From positions 310,001 through 374,000 of the forward strand of contig CBFFRP010000146.1 of assembly GCA_965644295.1 (NCBI GenBank): DNA of 64,000 nucleotides, given 5' to 3'. The notes below the pieces were generated by a model. That model ran no database searches, was not told the origin of the DNA, and saw only the letters and a list, made by a program, of their open reading frames with translations. Source of the stretch: Paraphysomonas bandaiensis. Taxonomy: Eukaryota; Chrysophyceae. Numbering within the stretch: the first letter of the stretch is position 1; the number at the start of each line of letters is the position of its first letter. Positions 1-11,668 of the stretch are shown one piece after another. Position numbers and translations under genes: made by a program.

Positions 1-1842
1 AACGAAGTTGGTCATCCAGATTTCAATTTGTTTTTACGCAACGCTATGAAACAGACAGGACACACTTTATTTGTATGTTATCCCTGGTATAAGCCTATCA
101 GTATAACACGGGCATGGTGAGCATGTGTAATTCTCAACTTCATTTTATTTAACACTGTGTTTCGCAGGTGCCTGTACGAGGTGATGGAGTCTCTGAAGAC
201 GGAGAATGAAATGACATTCACCCCTATTTTGGATCCTATTGAGCAAGATATGTTTGCGAATGCGCTTTTAGACGACACAGCTGCCTTGCTTGAAGTATTC
301 ATCAATGTAGACGTTAGAAAAGCGAGTGCATTTTTGAAAACAGATCTGGATATGATAATGGATTGGATCAACAACAGTGTGGGCACAGATAGCATGAATA
401 GTATTCTTCATAAAGGATTGTGTTCATGGATTAGACAAGCAGGAAGACTAGAAGTAGGGCGCAGGGAGAGTGAGGCAAGACAAAAGTTAATATCATGTTA
501 TGTCCGGAAAGCAGCACGAGATGTTATTGCATCCACTTCACTACCTGCTACATCAGGTAGAATATTCCTTTAAACGATGACACAAAATAATATATTCTTA
601 CGACCATATTATACAGAGGAATGTGGAGTGCCTGAAACTGTACGTAGCAATGACACTCTGCTATCGGATCTTGAATGTGAGATTTCCCGCCTTTCACGAC
701 GAAGAGCAGTTCTTGAAGAAGATTTAAATAGATTTGAGAAAGTGAGACCACTAGAACTCGTAAATATTCTTGATGTGTCTACTATCAATGTCAGTGAAGA
801 GAATGGGGAAGATATCCCCACACATCAAATTCCTGTTCTCCTAGGAACAACAGGACATCATCATCTCTCTCGAGGTGGGGGTGTATGTGGAGGCGTACTA
901 CCTGCTTTTCTGCAATTGCTAGTTTCTAGACAAGACTTCAGGCGGGATGTGAAACTCGGAATGGACGCTGCAGTAAAATCAGAAACGTCAAAAACTCTCT
1001 TTCATAGCGAGTTGAGAAATGTTTGTGATTTATGGGAGAAGGCCCGTGATGGTATTATTAGTTTAGATCTTCTCATAGACAAACTTCCAAATAAATCCAG
1101 AGAAATGTCTTTAGAGCCATCCGATTTTTCAGAATATGTTTCTATAGTTATCAACGAAAACGATCCACTGAAGAGTTTTTGGCCAGAACTACGTACATAC
1201 AATCGCCTATGGCACGATGATGAGGAGGGCATTCGTCACAATATTAGAGTAAGCTCGGAGTGCGGGCTGTACTTATATGTTAGACCATTAGAGGAGAGTC
1301 GAAGCCTAAGAGACTGTATTTCAGAAACTCTAAAGATTGAGGAAATTGAGGGTTATCGTTGGCACCGGGATCCCAACTCGTCGGACTATGAGACAGTCAC
1401 AGTTCAGCGCGGTAGATATTGGACGAGAAGTTCAGCTTCACATGGCAGACTCACAGTGGTCATAGAGCGGTTTGATCTGGACTACAATACATTCATGAGG
1501 AAGTTTGTACCCACTGCTTGCCTTATTCCGAATGAGCTCTCTATGAGTAGCTTGGAGTACAAGGATCCTAATCGTAGTGATGAGAGTGGTGATTGTGACG
1601 AGAGTGATGATACATTATACCGTCCTAAAGGAATCCTAGCCTTCCGACGCGATGGTATAGTAAATGAATGCGACAGCACAATGACTGACGGTGTGTATGA
1701 GACATATATCGAAGTTAACGACCGATGGTGGTTGTGTTCGGAATATAGAAAGACTGTTCAGATGGTATCCTGGGAGATGGTTCAGCAGAACACATTGAGA
1801 ACAGCATATATGGTGCTATTTGAGTCGATATCAAGTAAATAG
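1..1842 (+). CDS. Possible ubiquitin-specific protease-like protein (partial, 5' end outside window)
   Basis: I join exons 1-86, 168-556 and 617-1842. The introns (87-167, 557-616) have GT-AG ends and keep one frame, so the TAA at 571-573 falls inside an intron and is not a true stop. The last ~70 residues resemble the C-terminal part of USP peptidases: a G-x-Y-x-x-Y-I element, then a tryptophan-rich strand and a final AYMVLF strand. At the position where USPs have the catalytic GHY histidine this protein reads GVY. A GGGVCGG stretch followed by FLQLL could be a degenerate Cys box. If this is a USP it is probably catalytically dead and may only bind ubiquitin. The exon structure is well supported; the family call is weak. 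The stop is TAG at 1840-1842. Confidence 0.5.
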
Positions 1843-2262
1843 TGGTGAGTCAAGTTTGGTTGCATATATGACTTAAGTATGAATATTTGTGTTTTAATTT
1901 ATGATTCTCTTATTAGTAATATGTAATATTCTTAAAGTATCACATTTTCCTATATTGTGGGCTAATAATAGTACCACAACGTTTCACACACACAAGACGT
2001 GGTTATTTCGTCATCTTGTGTTTCAGTGTACATCGTCCTGTAGCCTGTAGTACTACAAGAAGATAAGCTATATGACAGACTGTAAGCATACTTAAGAAGT
2101 AGCCTCCCAAGATTATAATTTCGTACATTCAAATAGCGTTATTAATAATTATATATGTCGACAGCACGATAACATGGACACCTGATAGTACTTGCTCCAG
2201 GTTTTAAGATACAAACTGTTTCAACTATTTACAGCCATACTGAGCCCTCACTCGATAGTCCC
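1843..2262. other. Intergenic, AT-rich
   Basis: This is the space between two convergent genes. I see only A/T-rich sequence and a short imperfect inverted repeat near 1990-2025. No reading frame here looks coding. Confidence 0.5.
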
Positions 2263-2943
2263 TCACATGACCGTACATACGCTGTTAATAAAGCTTGTCT
2301 TGCGCCTTTTCTGCTTAAGAATTTCATTCTTTCCCATAATTGCGTACCGAATGGCATTGTCGAATACAGGTTTTACCCCATCTCCCGTCCTTGCGGAGCA
2401 TTCATAATACCCCCATGCACCTAATTCACCTGCCAAATTTTGCCCTTCAAAAGTACTCACTAGGTCTTTATCATTCCATTCATTTCGCAGATCAGACTTG
2501 GTGCCAACAATGATCCATGGAGTATCCGGACAATAGTGTCTTATTTCTGGGTACCATTTGTTTCGAACGTTCTCAAAAGCCAATCGATTATTTAAACTGA
2601 AGCACACTATAAACACGTCTGTTTTTGGATAGCTTAATGGGCGCAATCTGTCGACTTGTCATGTATATATATATATAGTCCATGACTAACACCCTCACCT
2701 GTCATAGTCCTCCTGTCCGGCAGTGTCCCATAAGCCCAAGCTCACAGGTCGATTATCAAGAAGAACATTGCATGAATAGGTATCAAAGATGGTTGGGATA
2801 TACTGCTATATATCAGGGCAGATCGTATCATAAGATGCATAGATACATACCGAGTCGTCATACTTATCTGATGTGTATGATATGAGCAGACAAGTTTTAC
2901 CAACAGTACCGTCACCAACTACAACCGATTTAATATCTTCCAT
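2263..2943 (-). CDS. Rho/Rac-family small GTPase
   Basis: Membrane-anchored molecular switch that binds GTP and usually controls actin. The three exons on the minus strand are 2943-2851, 2805-2699 and 2647-2263, giving 194 residues, the normal Rho length. The introns are only 45 and 51 bp. Visible motifs: P-loop GDGTVGKT at residues 10-17, effector loop YIPTIFD, switch [16 protein letters not shown], nucleotide-specificity box GTKSDL, and ECSAR. The C-terminus is a polybasic KQKRRK stretch followed by CTVM, a CaaX box expected to be prenylated. The effector loop and the lack of any Ras- or Rab-specific element point to the Rho/Rac/Cdc42 group. I cannot choose between these subfamilies from the sequence alone. 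No GEF or GAP gene is adjacent. Confidence 0.95.
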
Positions 2944-3209
2944 TGTATCACTTAATTATCTTGATCACTTAAATTGTGTGTATTGAGGTGTGTGTCTGGA
3001 TATACGCCATCAGATCGCTCACTGTCCATCTGTACATATAAGAGTGAAGTAAACTAGAGCACTTCCTCATACTTCCTAGATTATGTTTTATAAATCCAAC
3101 CTATCAATAGAGAGAAAATTATATTGATTCGCTGATATTTCATGATATTTTTGTACTTTTAGACTTTTTTATATATGTAAGTGTAGATATGTCGAGTATG
3201 GATAAGTCT

Positions 3210-3400
3210 GTATGTATGTAGGTAGGTACAGGTAGTAGGTAGGTACAGCAGGTATGTAGGTAGGTACAGCAGGTATGTAGGTAGGTACAGGCAGTAGGTA
3301 GGTACAGTAGGTAGGTACAGTAGGTAGGTACAGGCAGTAGGTAGGTAGGTACAGGCAGTAGGTAGGTACAGGCAGCAGGTAGGTATGTAGGTAGGTGTAA
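3210..3400. repeat. Minisatellite of GTAGGTAGGTACAGG-type units
   Basis: Tandem repeat built from GTAG and GTACAG(G/C)A units, about 190 bp, ending some 45 bp upstream of the JMJD4 start codon. The minus-strand frame through it reads as Tyr-Leu-Pro-Thr repeats and is a repeat artefact. Confidence 0.85.
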
Positions 3401-3443
3401 TCACTGCAATGGTCTCATAAGAAAATGTGACTCTCTGTTCCAC

Positions 3444-4895
3444 ATGGACTCATATCCCTCTCATCTGTCCCGTATACTCTCCACAGATGATAAGGCTCAT
3501 TCATTATTCATATCTCATATGGTCCATAACACCCCTTGTCTCTTGACAGATATACACACACACACATGGCCTCTCCACCACTACTTTATATCCCCTCTAT
3601 CTCTATTCAATCCCTCTAAGTTCACATCCCTCTGTGGAGATCAGATCATATCAGTTCATAATATGAATAGGAATAACAAGGAAGATATGTGTATTAATGA
3701 GTTTATACAAAGAATACAACTAAACGAGAGCTTATATGCTAAAGATTGGCATATGTTTACTCTCTGTTCAACTGATTTGTATACTGTACCTCAATTATTT
3801 ATTGATGATTGGCTTAATTGGTACTGGAGTCGATGTCGTTCTGAGGAAGATGATTATCGATTCGTCTATATTGGTGGGAAAGATACTTTCACTGGGGTTC
3901 ATCATGATGTTCTGTGTTCTTACTCTTGGAGCGTTAATATATATGGTCGCAAACGATGGTATATGTGGCCTCCAGAGCAAGTTCCACTACTGTATAACCA
4001 TTCGCTGACTAGCCACGTGGTAGATGCCCGTGACGGCCATTATGATCCCGTTGAATTTCCATATGTATCTCAAACTTCTCCATTAATTATTGAACAAGAT
4101 GTTGGTGATGCTATATTTGTACCTTCAGGGTGGTACCATATGGTGGAGAACCTTGGCTCTGACCACTCTTCAAATGAGGAAATTACCGTTTCTCTCAATC
4201 ACAATTGGATGAATGGATTTAATATATACGAAGCTTGGAGATTTCTGTTGCGGGAGTTCAACAGCGTGCGAAGAGAGTTATGGGAGTTCCATCCATATAA
4301 CTCCAACACAGACCCTAGGATGCTCATGACATTACCGGAGTGGATACAACAGTGTGAGTTAGTGATGCAAGCCAACTCCAGTATGACCTCTGTAGAATTC
4401 GTGCGTATGATGTGTGTTCGCTGCTACTCACTCGTTCAGGCTGGGCATATTCATAACAGCGATAATATTAACTGGTCGCCACCAGCATTATTGTTACGTT
4501 TGGATACAGAAAACTGTCGCAATATCCGTGGAGTTGTACAAGACCTTGATACGCGTATCTATCACATTTTGTGTCAGCAAATAGTAGAGAGTCCGATACG
4601 TGATCAAAGTAACCTTTTGTCTTCAATACTGAACCAGCGTGCACTCGATACTGAGAAAGAGCACCCTTCGTCTGTACACCTCAACTACGATGCTGAATGT
4701 ATTGCATCAGGGTATGAGAAGTCGTTCCCAATGTCAGCGTTGCAATACAGTTTCACTCAAGTGCTGAAAGTACTGGAGGAATTAGTTCATTGTGATGAGG
4801 TCGTAACTCAGTTATCGCACGTGTTGTGCACTGATACTGATTTACTTAAATCTGAACTTTCAGAGTATGTTATGTGGATAGTAAGTAATATGTAA
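3444..4895 (+). CDS. JMJD4: JmjC-domain 2-oxoglutarate oxygenase, JMJD4 family
   Basis: Fe(II)/2-oxoglutarate-dependent hydroxylase. In animals JMJD4 hydroxylates the lysine of the NIKS motif of eRF1 and so tunes translation termination. This is a single 483-residue exon. Family signatures in order: YAKDWH (residues 98-103), the DDWLNWYW segment (121-128), then the iron-binding HxD at H153/D155 within FTGVHHD, SYSWSVNIYGRKRW (159-172), and the distal histidine H232 in VPSGWYH, followed by LNHNWMNG. All three metal ligands are present, so the enzyme should be active. The C-terminal ~220 residues are weakly conserved. The start codon directly follows the minisatellite. The eRF1 gene, its presumed substrate, lies 33 kb downstream in this window. 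Confidence 0.9.
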   Translation: MDSYPSHLSRILSTDDKAHSLFISHMVHNTPCLLTDIHTHTWPLHHYFISPLSLFNPSKFTSLCGDQIISVHNMNRNNKEDMCINEFIQRIQLNESLYAKDWHMFTLCSTDLYTVPQLFIDDWLNWYWSRCRSEEDDYRFVYIGGKDTFTGVHHDVLCSYSWSVNIYGRKRWYMWPPEQVPLLYNHSLTSHVVDARDGHYDPVEFPYVSQTSPLIIEQDVGDAIFVPSGWYHMVENLGSDHSSNEEITVSLNHNWMNGFNIYEAWRFLLREFNSVRRELWEFHPYNSNTDPRMLMTLPEWIQQCELVMQANSSMTSVEFVRMMCVRCYSLVQAGHIHNSDNINWSPPALLLRLDTENCRNIRGVVQDLDTRIYHILCQQIVESPIRDQSNLLSSILNQRALDTEKEHPSSVHLNYDAECIASGYEKSFPMSALQYSFTQVLKVLEELVHCDEVVTQLSHVLCTDTDLLKSELSEYVMWIVSNM

Positions 4896-5160
4896 AGATC
4901 AGTCCGTATCATGTGCATTTACGAATAATCCACACAAGATATCAGGAGTTGAATGAATTATAGAAGTGTGTAGTGTCTGATTATTAGCAATAGGCGTATA
5001 AGAGTCAGAACTAATTTAGCATTGCATTTTAACTATCTAGTGCTTACCTCTGATATCTTACTACTTAAAGCTACGACAGCTACTTCTGCGTCACCGCAAC
5101 TACTTTTGCTCTATCACTCAAAATATAGGCAGTGAGCAAGCAGAATGTTGATATACTTAT
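4896..5160 (-). repeat. Dispersed repeat A, inverted copy
   Basis: From about 4978 the sequence is an inverted, diverged copy of a repeat seen near 12430-12615, 47879-48040 (also inverted) and 62430-62640. Landmarks are TTAGCAATAGGCGT at one end and AGCAGAATGTTGAT at the other. No coding potential. Confidence 0.7.
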
Positions 5161-5161
5161 A

Positions 5162-5345
5162 TTGAAACGGAAGTGGTTGCACCTTGGTGCTTGCGGCGAC
5201 GCACAAGCAGCTTCTGTAGCGTTAAATAGTAGGATAATGGAATTTGTACGGATTAGTTATGGGTAGAGGTCTAACTAGTATCTAGCATTCAACTAGCCAC
5301 TATATTGGTACAGGTTTCTAACGCCTATTGCTAAATAAAAAGACT
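5162..5345 (+). repeat. Solo copy of the LINE 3' tail
   Basis: Begins at AACGGAAGTGGTTGCACC and runs to CGCCTATTGCTAAATAAA. It matches almost base for base the 3' untranslated end of the large LINE at 60398-60585 and of its truncated sister at 62131-62323. It is either an extreme 5'-truncated LINE insertion or a short element that shares the LINE tail. Confidence 0.8.
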
Positions 5346-5440
5346 TTCAATAAACTTATATTGAAAGTCTTATTATTAACAATAGGCGTTAAATAGTAGT
5401 TAGATGAATGCTAGACAAGCTAGTTAGACCTCTAACTGTA
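5265..5440. repeat. Foldback (hairpin-forming inverted repeat)
   Basis: The sequence around 5265-5345 reappears inverted at 5362-5440, for example GAGGTCTAACTAG against CTAGTTAGACCTC and AACGCCTATTG against CAATAGGCGTT. The centre is a self-complementary stem, AAGACTTTCAATA with TATTGAAAGTCTT at 5339-5371. It looks like two LINE tails head to head. Confidence 0.75.
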
Positions 5441-6200
5441 ACAAACCAGTACACACTCCCTTGAGGTGGGCCCATTCCCGGATGCCTGTTTATTCGTCAG
5501 GGCCCAAAGACGTCTACACAAGTGACACTTATTGGTGTCCCTTGTACCAGTGGGCAGAAGAATATCTGCTGACGTTAGTTTCCCAGAGAGAGTCTCTCCG
5601 ATACTTATCCCCCAGAACACCACGAAATGGTGCGATTCCGACTTTGTTGAGGGTGTTGATATACTAGACATCTACTGACTTTTGGGCTTTTAGTCCTTTA
5701 AAGGTGAACAGAGCCCAGATGCTTGACTTCATTTGTAGTGTAAGACATTACCAGGATATTGACAGCGTCATTTTTAATCCTACTAATTCTTTAATCAGTA
5801 GCTAAGTAGCTAAACTCTACCGACTCTCCCTCATCAACGTCGGAATCGCTTCTCTTCGTTGTGTTATGGAGGATAAGTCATGACCTAATAACCGTTAACT
5901 AATGGTAATGCCATTTTAATTGCCGGGGCATTTGTCATTAATGCCATTATAATTTCCGGGAGCCGGACTACCATTAATGGGAACCGGAGATATTTCTCCG
6001 GGAAACTAACGTGAGCCTCATATAGTCAGCAGATATTGTTCTGCCCACTCATAGCCCAACGCTTGTGCGGTACAAGAGACAAGAGACACTAATATGAGTG
6101 TTACTTGTGTAGATGTGTTTGGGTCCTGACGAATAATCAGACACCCGGGAATGGGCCCACTTGAAAGGCATCCACGGTACTGGGCTGCCTGTTTGTGTAC
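5440..6200. repeat. Dispersed repeat B, two arms in inverted orientation
   Basis: Left arm 5440-5665 and right arm about 5993-6200 are inverted relatives, sharing GGGCCCA, CGGATGCCTG, ACGTCTACACAAGTGACACT and GTGGGCAGAA with its inverse. The same family recurs at 20195-20560, 21316-21530, 48160-48252 plus 60602-60660, 60950-61440 and 62640-62735. It has no open frame of note and behaves like a non-autonomous element family. Confidence 0.75.
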
Positions 6201-6432
6201 GGCGTAAACTAGTACTTCATTGCTATTGCAAAGTTTCCGGCCATTTCTGTAATTGGCGTTAGCTCTCCGTAATTTTTTAAGATGACCAATAGAGTCTAAA
6301 AGAGTGAGAAATTTTAATAGATAAAATACTGAGATATTAAAACAACATTACTTTACGGTGCCACTGTTCTACTAACCCAAATCAACATTTTCCCGGGCAA
6401 ATGTAGGACTCTAAGACTCCAAAAATACACCA
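6200..6432. other. Spacer downstream of TTLL12
   Basis: AT-rich sequence with no recognisable gene. It probably contains the 3' untranslated region of the minus-strand TTLL12 gene. Confidence 0.4.
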
Positions 6433-8449
6433 TTATAATAAACGAGTCAGATTGTTAGTTTCTCCCAAAAACAAACACCCAAATACATCGTTCACGTATG
6501 ACGGATACTGTTTGCTAAAAAGTGGGTTAACGGCAGAGTTTGACGGCACGAAGGTGACTTCTAGCAGCTTCGGCTCAACTTTAGTCACGCTATTTCCTTC
6601 CCCTTCGACTGCCTCCAAGATAACATCACACCCATAGAGTGCTCGAGCACGCTTGCAAGCCATACCATTCGGTTGCTTGCTCGATACTCCATGGAATAAT
6701 TCCCTCAGCATCTTATGAATATCCATCAAAATATCACTCCAGTTTAACAACGGGTACAATTCCCGTATGCCAGCCACGACTTCTTCACAGTCAGGTAACT
6801 GACCGTCCTGCTCCACTCCGTCCAGTACCCACATAGCTGTCAGGGCCTTTTGATTATCTTCCCAGACGTTCTCATGTCCGTTACTGCAGTACGGTTTATT
6901 GGACACTCGAGTCCAGAAGGCATTATAGACATACAGCTCAACAGGGCTGCAGCTACGCACACAGACGATGAATCTCATATCGAACTTTTTAGATCCCTTC
7001 CATAGCAACGGGCGCTCAACAAACTTTTGGGCAACACGATTAGAGTCCACTTCCAATAAGCGGATCGCATGAATCAAAGAGTTAGTGATAACATGCCCTT
7101 GACTACGGGTCCCTATGGATGGCTTTAGTATCCACACGTTTGATGATGGGCTGGATTCGCTAGATGACTCCTGCTTCGCTCTTCGTTGTCGAAGGTATTC
7201 TCCAACATAGACAGGCAAGTGAGTCTGGAGGTCATATGACGACTTCCACCAATTAGGACGACCTACACACCTCGCCACTTCACGCGCCAAGTGCGCTTTG
7301 ATAAGAAATGCCCCCTCATATGGAAACTGATTAAGCAGTTGCATCGGACGCGCTAAAGACAGAGGAGCATTCTGGTCTTCTGTCCACGCTTCGGGAGTAG
7401 TTTTTAACGGCTCTGAGTACCACAAAATGTCCGCTTCTTCAGGAACAGATGTCATAACGAAGGCTGGATGTGTGAGACCACCAGTAGGATGAAGTAGGCG
7501 AAGAGAATCATCTTCGGGAGTGTATACTCTCAGCTTATCCACATACCCGTTTTCTGAGCTGGGTTCAATAAGAGGGGGAAGAGGTGGATGAGTCGGCGCA
7601 CTTGGAACCGAGAGAGATTCACTGATATCACCCAATACAGATTCGTGATGCTCAGCACCTGAAACTAGCTGCTGCACCAATTCGTCATCCATGACGTCCT
7701 CCCCAAGCCAATCAACAAGTCGAGCAACGCGTTCTATTGGCGTAGATACCCAACTGCAAAAATCTCGTTCTACAGAATCACCTGTGTTCAGCTGTGCTAT
7801 AGGCCACATGATAGTGTATGGAGTCATATCTCCCGTCAGTTGAAATTTCCCATCCACAAGATCTATATGCATATGTATGAATGGTACACAGACGACACCA
7901 CCCTCACTTGAGTGGTTGATAGAGCTTCCAACCTCATCATTTAGATACCAGATCCACTTCCCTCCGACGCTGTAACAACCTATGTAGCGCCATATTTCAC
8001 TGACCATATCGTCAACAATATCTTCCTTGGGACGTTGTATTACGTCTTCATCTTCATTCTCTGTATATGCAGGCACTGCCATTATACCAGCTAATCGCTG
8101 TAGGACCTCATCGGGTAGCATAGATAGATTAGCACGTAATCCACTAGCCTATACAACCAATCAAACATAGTATATACACGATATCACACACCTCTTCATT
8201 CGGAAATGAGAATGCATGATCAATAAGATAGATGCTCTCATAGGGTTTCACTCCTTCCTCTGCAGTAACAACACAGTTTCTTTTACCATCTTCATATTGT
8301 TCAATACCAAATTTATATGATGCATCAAAACAGTTTGATCTGATCTTATGGGCGAGTGTAGTGTATAGTGTGGGAGGGATAGCATTAGCCTTCAGTTGCA
8401 TCTCATGAGCCTTTATGAATACACTTTCATAGGTAGAAGAATCTTCCAT
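6433..8449 (-). CDS. TTLL12: Tubulin-tyrosine-ligase-like protein 12
   Basis: TTLL12 combines an N-terminal SET-like region with a C-terminal TTL-type ATP-grasp domain and is linked to tubulin detyrosination and histone methylation marks. Two exons, 8449-8192 and 8148-6433, are joined across a 43-bp intron (8149-8191), giving about 657 residues, close to the animal protein. The N-terminus shows family blocks such as YESIYLIDHAF. The middle has WYLNDEVGSSI and MWPIAQLNTGD. The TTL part has VWILKPSIGTRSQGH, AQKFVERPLL, KFDMRFIVCVRS, LYVYNAFWTRVSN, and a C-terminal LLEVTF strand. Proteins of this family are best known from flagellated eukaryotes. Confidence 0.93.
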
Positions 8450-9058
8450 TGAATGAATTGATGTGTTGTGATTGAATAGCAGGGTTAGAGATAGTTATGT
8501 ATGTATGATTCTGATTACACTCAGCATATATATGTATGTATGTACAGCACAGCATAGAGACTGTAGATGTATGGTATGTATATACACTGCTGTGTACTCA
8601 ACTTGTAGTTGCACTTCTAGATGATATACAAAGTCTGCATGTTGTATGTATGTATGTGTGTTGTATATGGGGCTGTATGTATGGAAGTGTATGAAGTGTA
8701 AAATACCAAACTTCAAGAAAATAATATGATCGAATGAAAACTATGTAATGTATGCTGATTGGCTATACTGCCACTGTATATATACATATATATGTGTACA
8801 TGTATGCTATACTTGTCTACATGTACATGTACACTACTGCTGTATGTGTGCATACCTGACACTGACATGCATGTACATATAGAGTGGTAGCAATCACACC
8901 AACTCATCTAACCTCGCTGATAGGGATCACCCAGCATGAAGATATCTTAAATCTAGCAGGAGGTGTCTATAAACTAGTGGATGACTATATCGCTGCGTGT
9001 CTGTATATATATATATGTGTATATATGGAGAGGGGAGTAACACACAGATAGAGTGAAC
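8450..9058. other. Divergent promoter region, TATG-rich
   Basis: Spacer between the divergent TTLL12 (-) and glycosyltransferase-like (+) genes, so it should hold both promoters. It is rich in GTAT and TGTATG runs, with an ATATATATATATGTG block at about 9004-9020 just upstream of the plus-strand gene. No additional gene is visible. Confidence 0.5.
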
Positions 9059-11357
9059 ATGTGCTCTAATCGTCTCTTCATATTCAATCCTGTGATCATA
9101 TTCTTCATATGTACATGTTTGTCTTACACAACTGCATCTTTTTCTTCTGTTTCATATCATTTTGTGACTGCTTCATTGATCGGATGGGGTGATATTTGGG
9201 ATATACGAAGCGCTAACTTACTTTTAAAGTCTAGATTATTGTGGGGATCAGATATTGCTGAAATTCCTTGTACATGGGTAATATTTCTTGATAATGAGTT
9301 AAATGAGATATCAAAGCGAAGCCTCAAACATGCGTTTCAGATTTCATATGATTCAAATTGTCCAATTTTGTTGTCAGAAAGTACTAATCTAACGAGTGTT
9401 GAAGAGATAACAGCAGTTGCACTGGAAGATGTGTCATTTCAAATTCAGCAATCACACATTATTTTTATGTTGCCTCATGCAGTTATTTTATCAGACCCAT
9501 TGGAGTCATTGCCTTCTCATGATGGTAGTACTGTAATAATGCACCTGCAACATCCTAATGTGTACGATGGATGTGTTTTGTCATTTTTCGTAATACCTCT
9601 GTCCTTACTGCAAATTGGATTTCAAAGTACTCCTATGCGAAATATGTGTGATATCATTTCGAATATAATTCGATCGAATTCACATGCGCAGATATCAGAT
9701 TTGCCTCCTACTTCTCGTTTGGTCATGCATTCTGATAGCGTACTGGACAGGGATTTAATGAACTACAACACGAATAATTCGGTACCGATTGGTAAAGTTG
9801 TATTCGCAACTAGTGGGTATGGACTATTTTGGGATTTGTTTCCGTCTTATCTAAGTCAGTTTCCAGAGTCTGAACGACAGTATTTGTATACTCAGCCAGA
9901 CGGAACTTCCTTAGACTGCGAATTTGCTTTGCTTGTACATTGGGACACAAACTCGCCAACTCACGACATGTCACCCTCCCACAGTATATTAGCAACGTCG
10001 TTGAATGAACTTTTAGCATCAAAGTCTCTATCGGATATGTGCTACTCCCTAATGGGTACTGTACTGTATGATCCCCCTATATACAAACTAACTGGAACCC
10101 GTAATAACCAGCATGAATCTATTCGTGCCAGTTACCGTCCTCCTTATTGGACAAGAAACCCACTGGATTGTGCTGAGCTTGATGATATTTATAAGTGGAA
10201 TGGCACTCTTGATAATACCGAAAAAACTCAACACCTTTTGAAAAACACCGAGCCACAATCAGTGGTGTTAGGTTCGTTTCCATGGAGTGATATCAACCGC
10301 CTCAATGACAACGCCCATATTCAGTACGGGAACCCTTCTTCTTCTGTGAGATACAGTAACTGCTCCATTGCAATATTTGCTCAGGGTTATACGCACTTGC
10401 ATTTGGCATTTCAATCTGCCCTGCGAGCACGTAAGTTATTCAATAGGTCAGAATTCACAGAGGGATATGAACGTATTTGTGGGCAATCTCTTCCTCTGTT
10501 GCTACTGTATGTTGATAGCATTGTGACTATATTGAACTTGAGCACTACGTTTTATTCACATGGTTTTACCCTTGAAGAATTTTTTGGTATTTTTGACGGT
10601 ATATATGAAACATGCAACACAGAAAGTTGTATGCGATTCATTCCTTCAGAAAACATATTTTTCTCTTCCCTTTTGTCAGCTTCACAAGATCAATTTTATC
10701 ATTCCCCTATGTTGTGGTGGCGGCGAACCACAATGCTTCTTCACCCTCCAACTAGATATGTACTTTATTTGGATGCTGATGTGATGCCTTGTCATGATGA
10801 CTTTCACATTGAGTAAGTGCGGCAAGCGTAGTATATGTAATATGTTATTTGTAATACTCTCGTGTTGTAGGGCTTTCAGTTTATTAGATGGTAATTACGA
10901 TCTTGCGGCCGTAAATATAAATATGTTTGGAGATACTAATGACAATCATCGGTTCCCTTATCCAGAGAATAGCTTAGGGCCGGGGTGGATTGAATTTCCT
11001 GAGCGGAACAGAGCGTTTTTGCTATTAGATACCAGTGCCGACGCCGTACAGCAATTTGCGATTACAGCGGCAGTATCGTTTTTGAGACATATTCATTTAA
11101 TGATGCAGGGACGTACGGTAAGTGCTCGTTATGGTATAGATGGCAAGTCGAATAATATGGTATCTAATATGGTATCTCAGTTTGTTCGTGGTGACCAAAT
11201 GCTGCTGCGCCAAGGGTTGTTCTATGTACGTGAACAAATTCGAGAACGTAAACTTAACGGAGACAATATGGTCATATGTATTCGTGCATGGCGCTACAAA
11301 CCAGGATGTATGCTGTACCATGGAGGTGATGCTCTGAATGTATGTTCCTTAGAGTAG
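9059..11357 (+). CDS. Putative DxD glycosyltransferase, type II membrane protein
   Basis: Exons 9059-10812 and 10871-11357 join across a 58-bp intron to give 746 residues. The ATG at 9059 is preferred over an upstream in-frame GTG. A hydrophobic segment at about residues 7-25 would act as signal anchor, placing the protein in the ER or Golgi. The sequence RYVLYLDADVMPC near residue 570 is a classic D-x-D metal and nucleotide-sugar binding motif at the end of a beta strand. The second exon carries GDQMLL and KPGCMLYHGGD, which fits the acceptor half of a GT-A fold. Many N-x-S/T sequons occur. The exact CAZy family is not clear to me; GT49- or GT77-like enzymes are possible. The ~550-residue N-terminal half has no recognised domain. 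Confidence 0.6.
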
Positions 11358-11668
11358 CTGTGGTTTCAAGCATTAGAATGGTAAATAGTTACAATAAAAT
11401 CCTACAACATCAATTTTTCTGTTCTACATAGAACTGTTACTAATTACAAATTACGAGTTGACAACGAATAGAAGACAACCCTAGATGTAGAGTGGACCTC
11501 AATTCCAATATTTGATGTAGTAGCACGACTTAAAATCCTTAGAGTTTGATGCTACGTACGTAGTGACAAAGTAGTAAGTCCTAAGGAATCTAAGTGTCAC
11601 TACTTACTGGTTCTATGATACATGCTGCCAATAAAAATATTCGACATGGTGGGGACCATACTACATAT

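Noticed and set aside
577-1842. A separate gene starting at ATG 577
   Set aside because: The upstream exon is in the same frame, and a 60-bp GT-AG intron (557-616) joins them and removes the stop.
3159-3443. 94-codon Tyr/Leu/Pro/Thr-repeat frame on the minus strand
   Set aside because: Product of the GTAGGTAGGTACAGG minisatellite.
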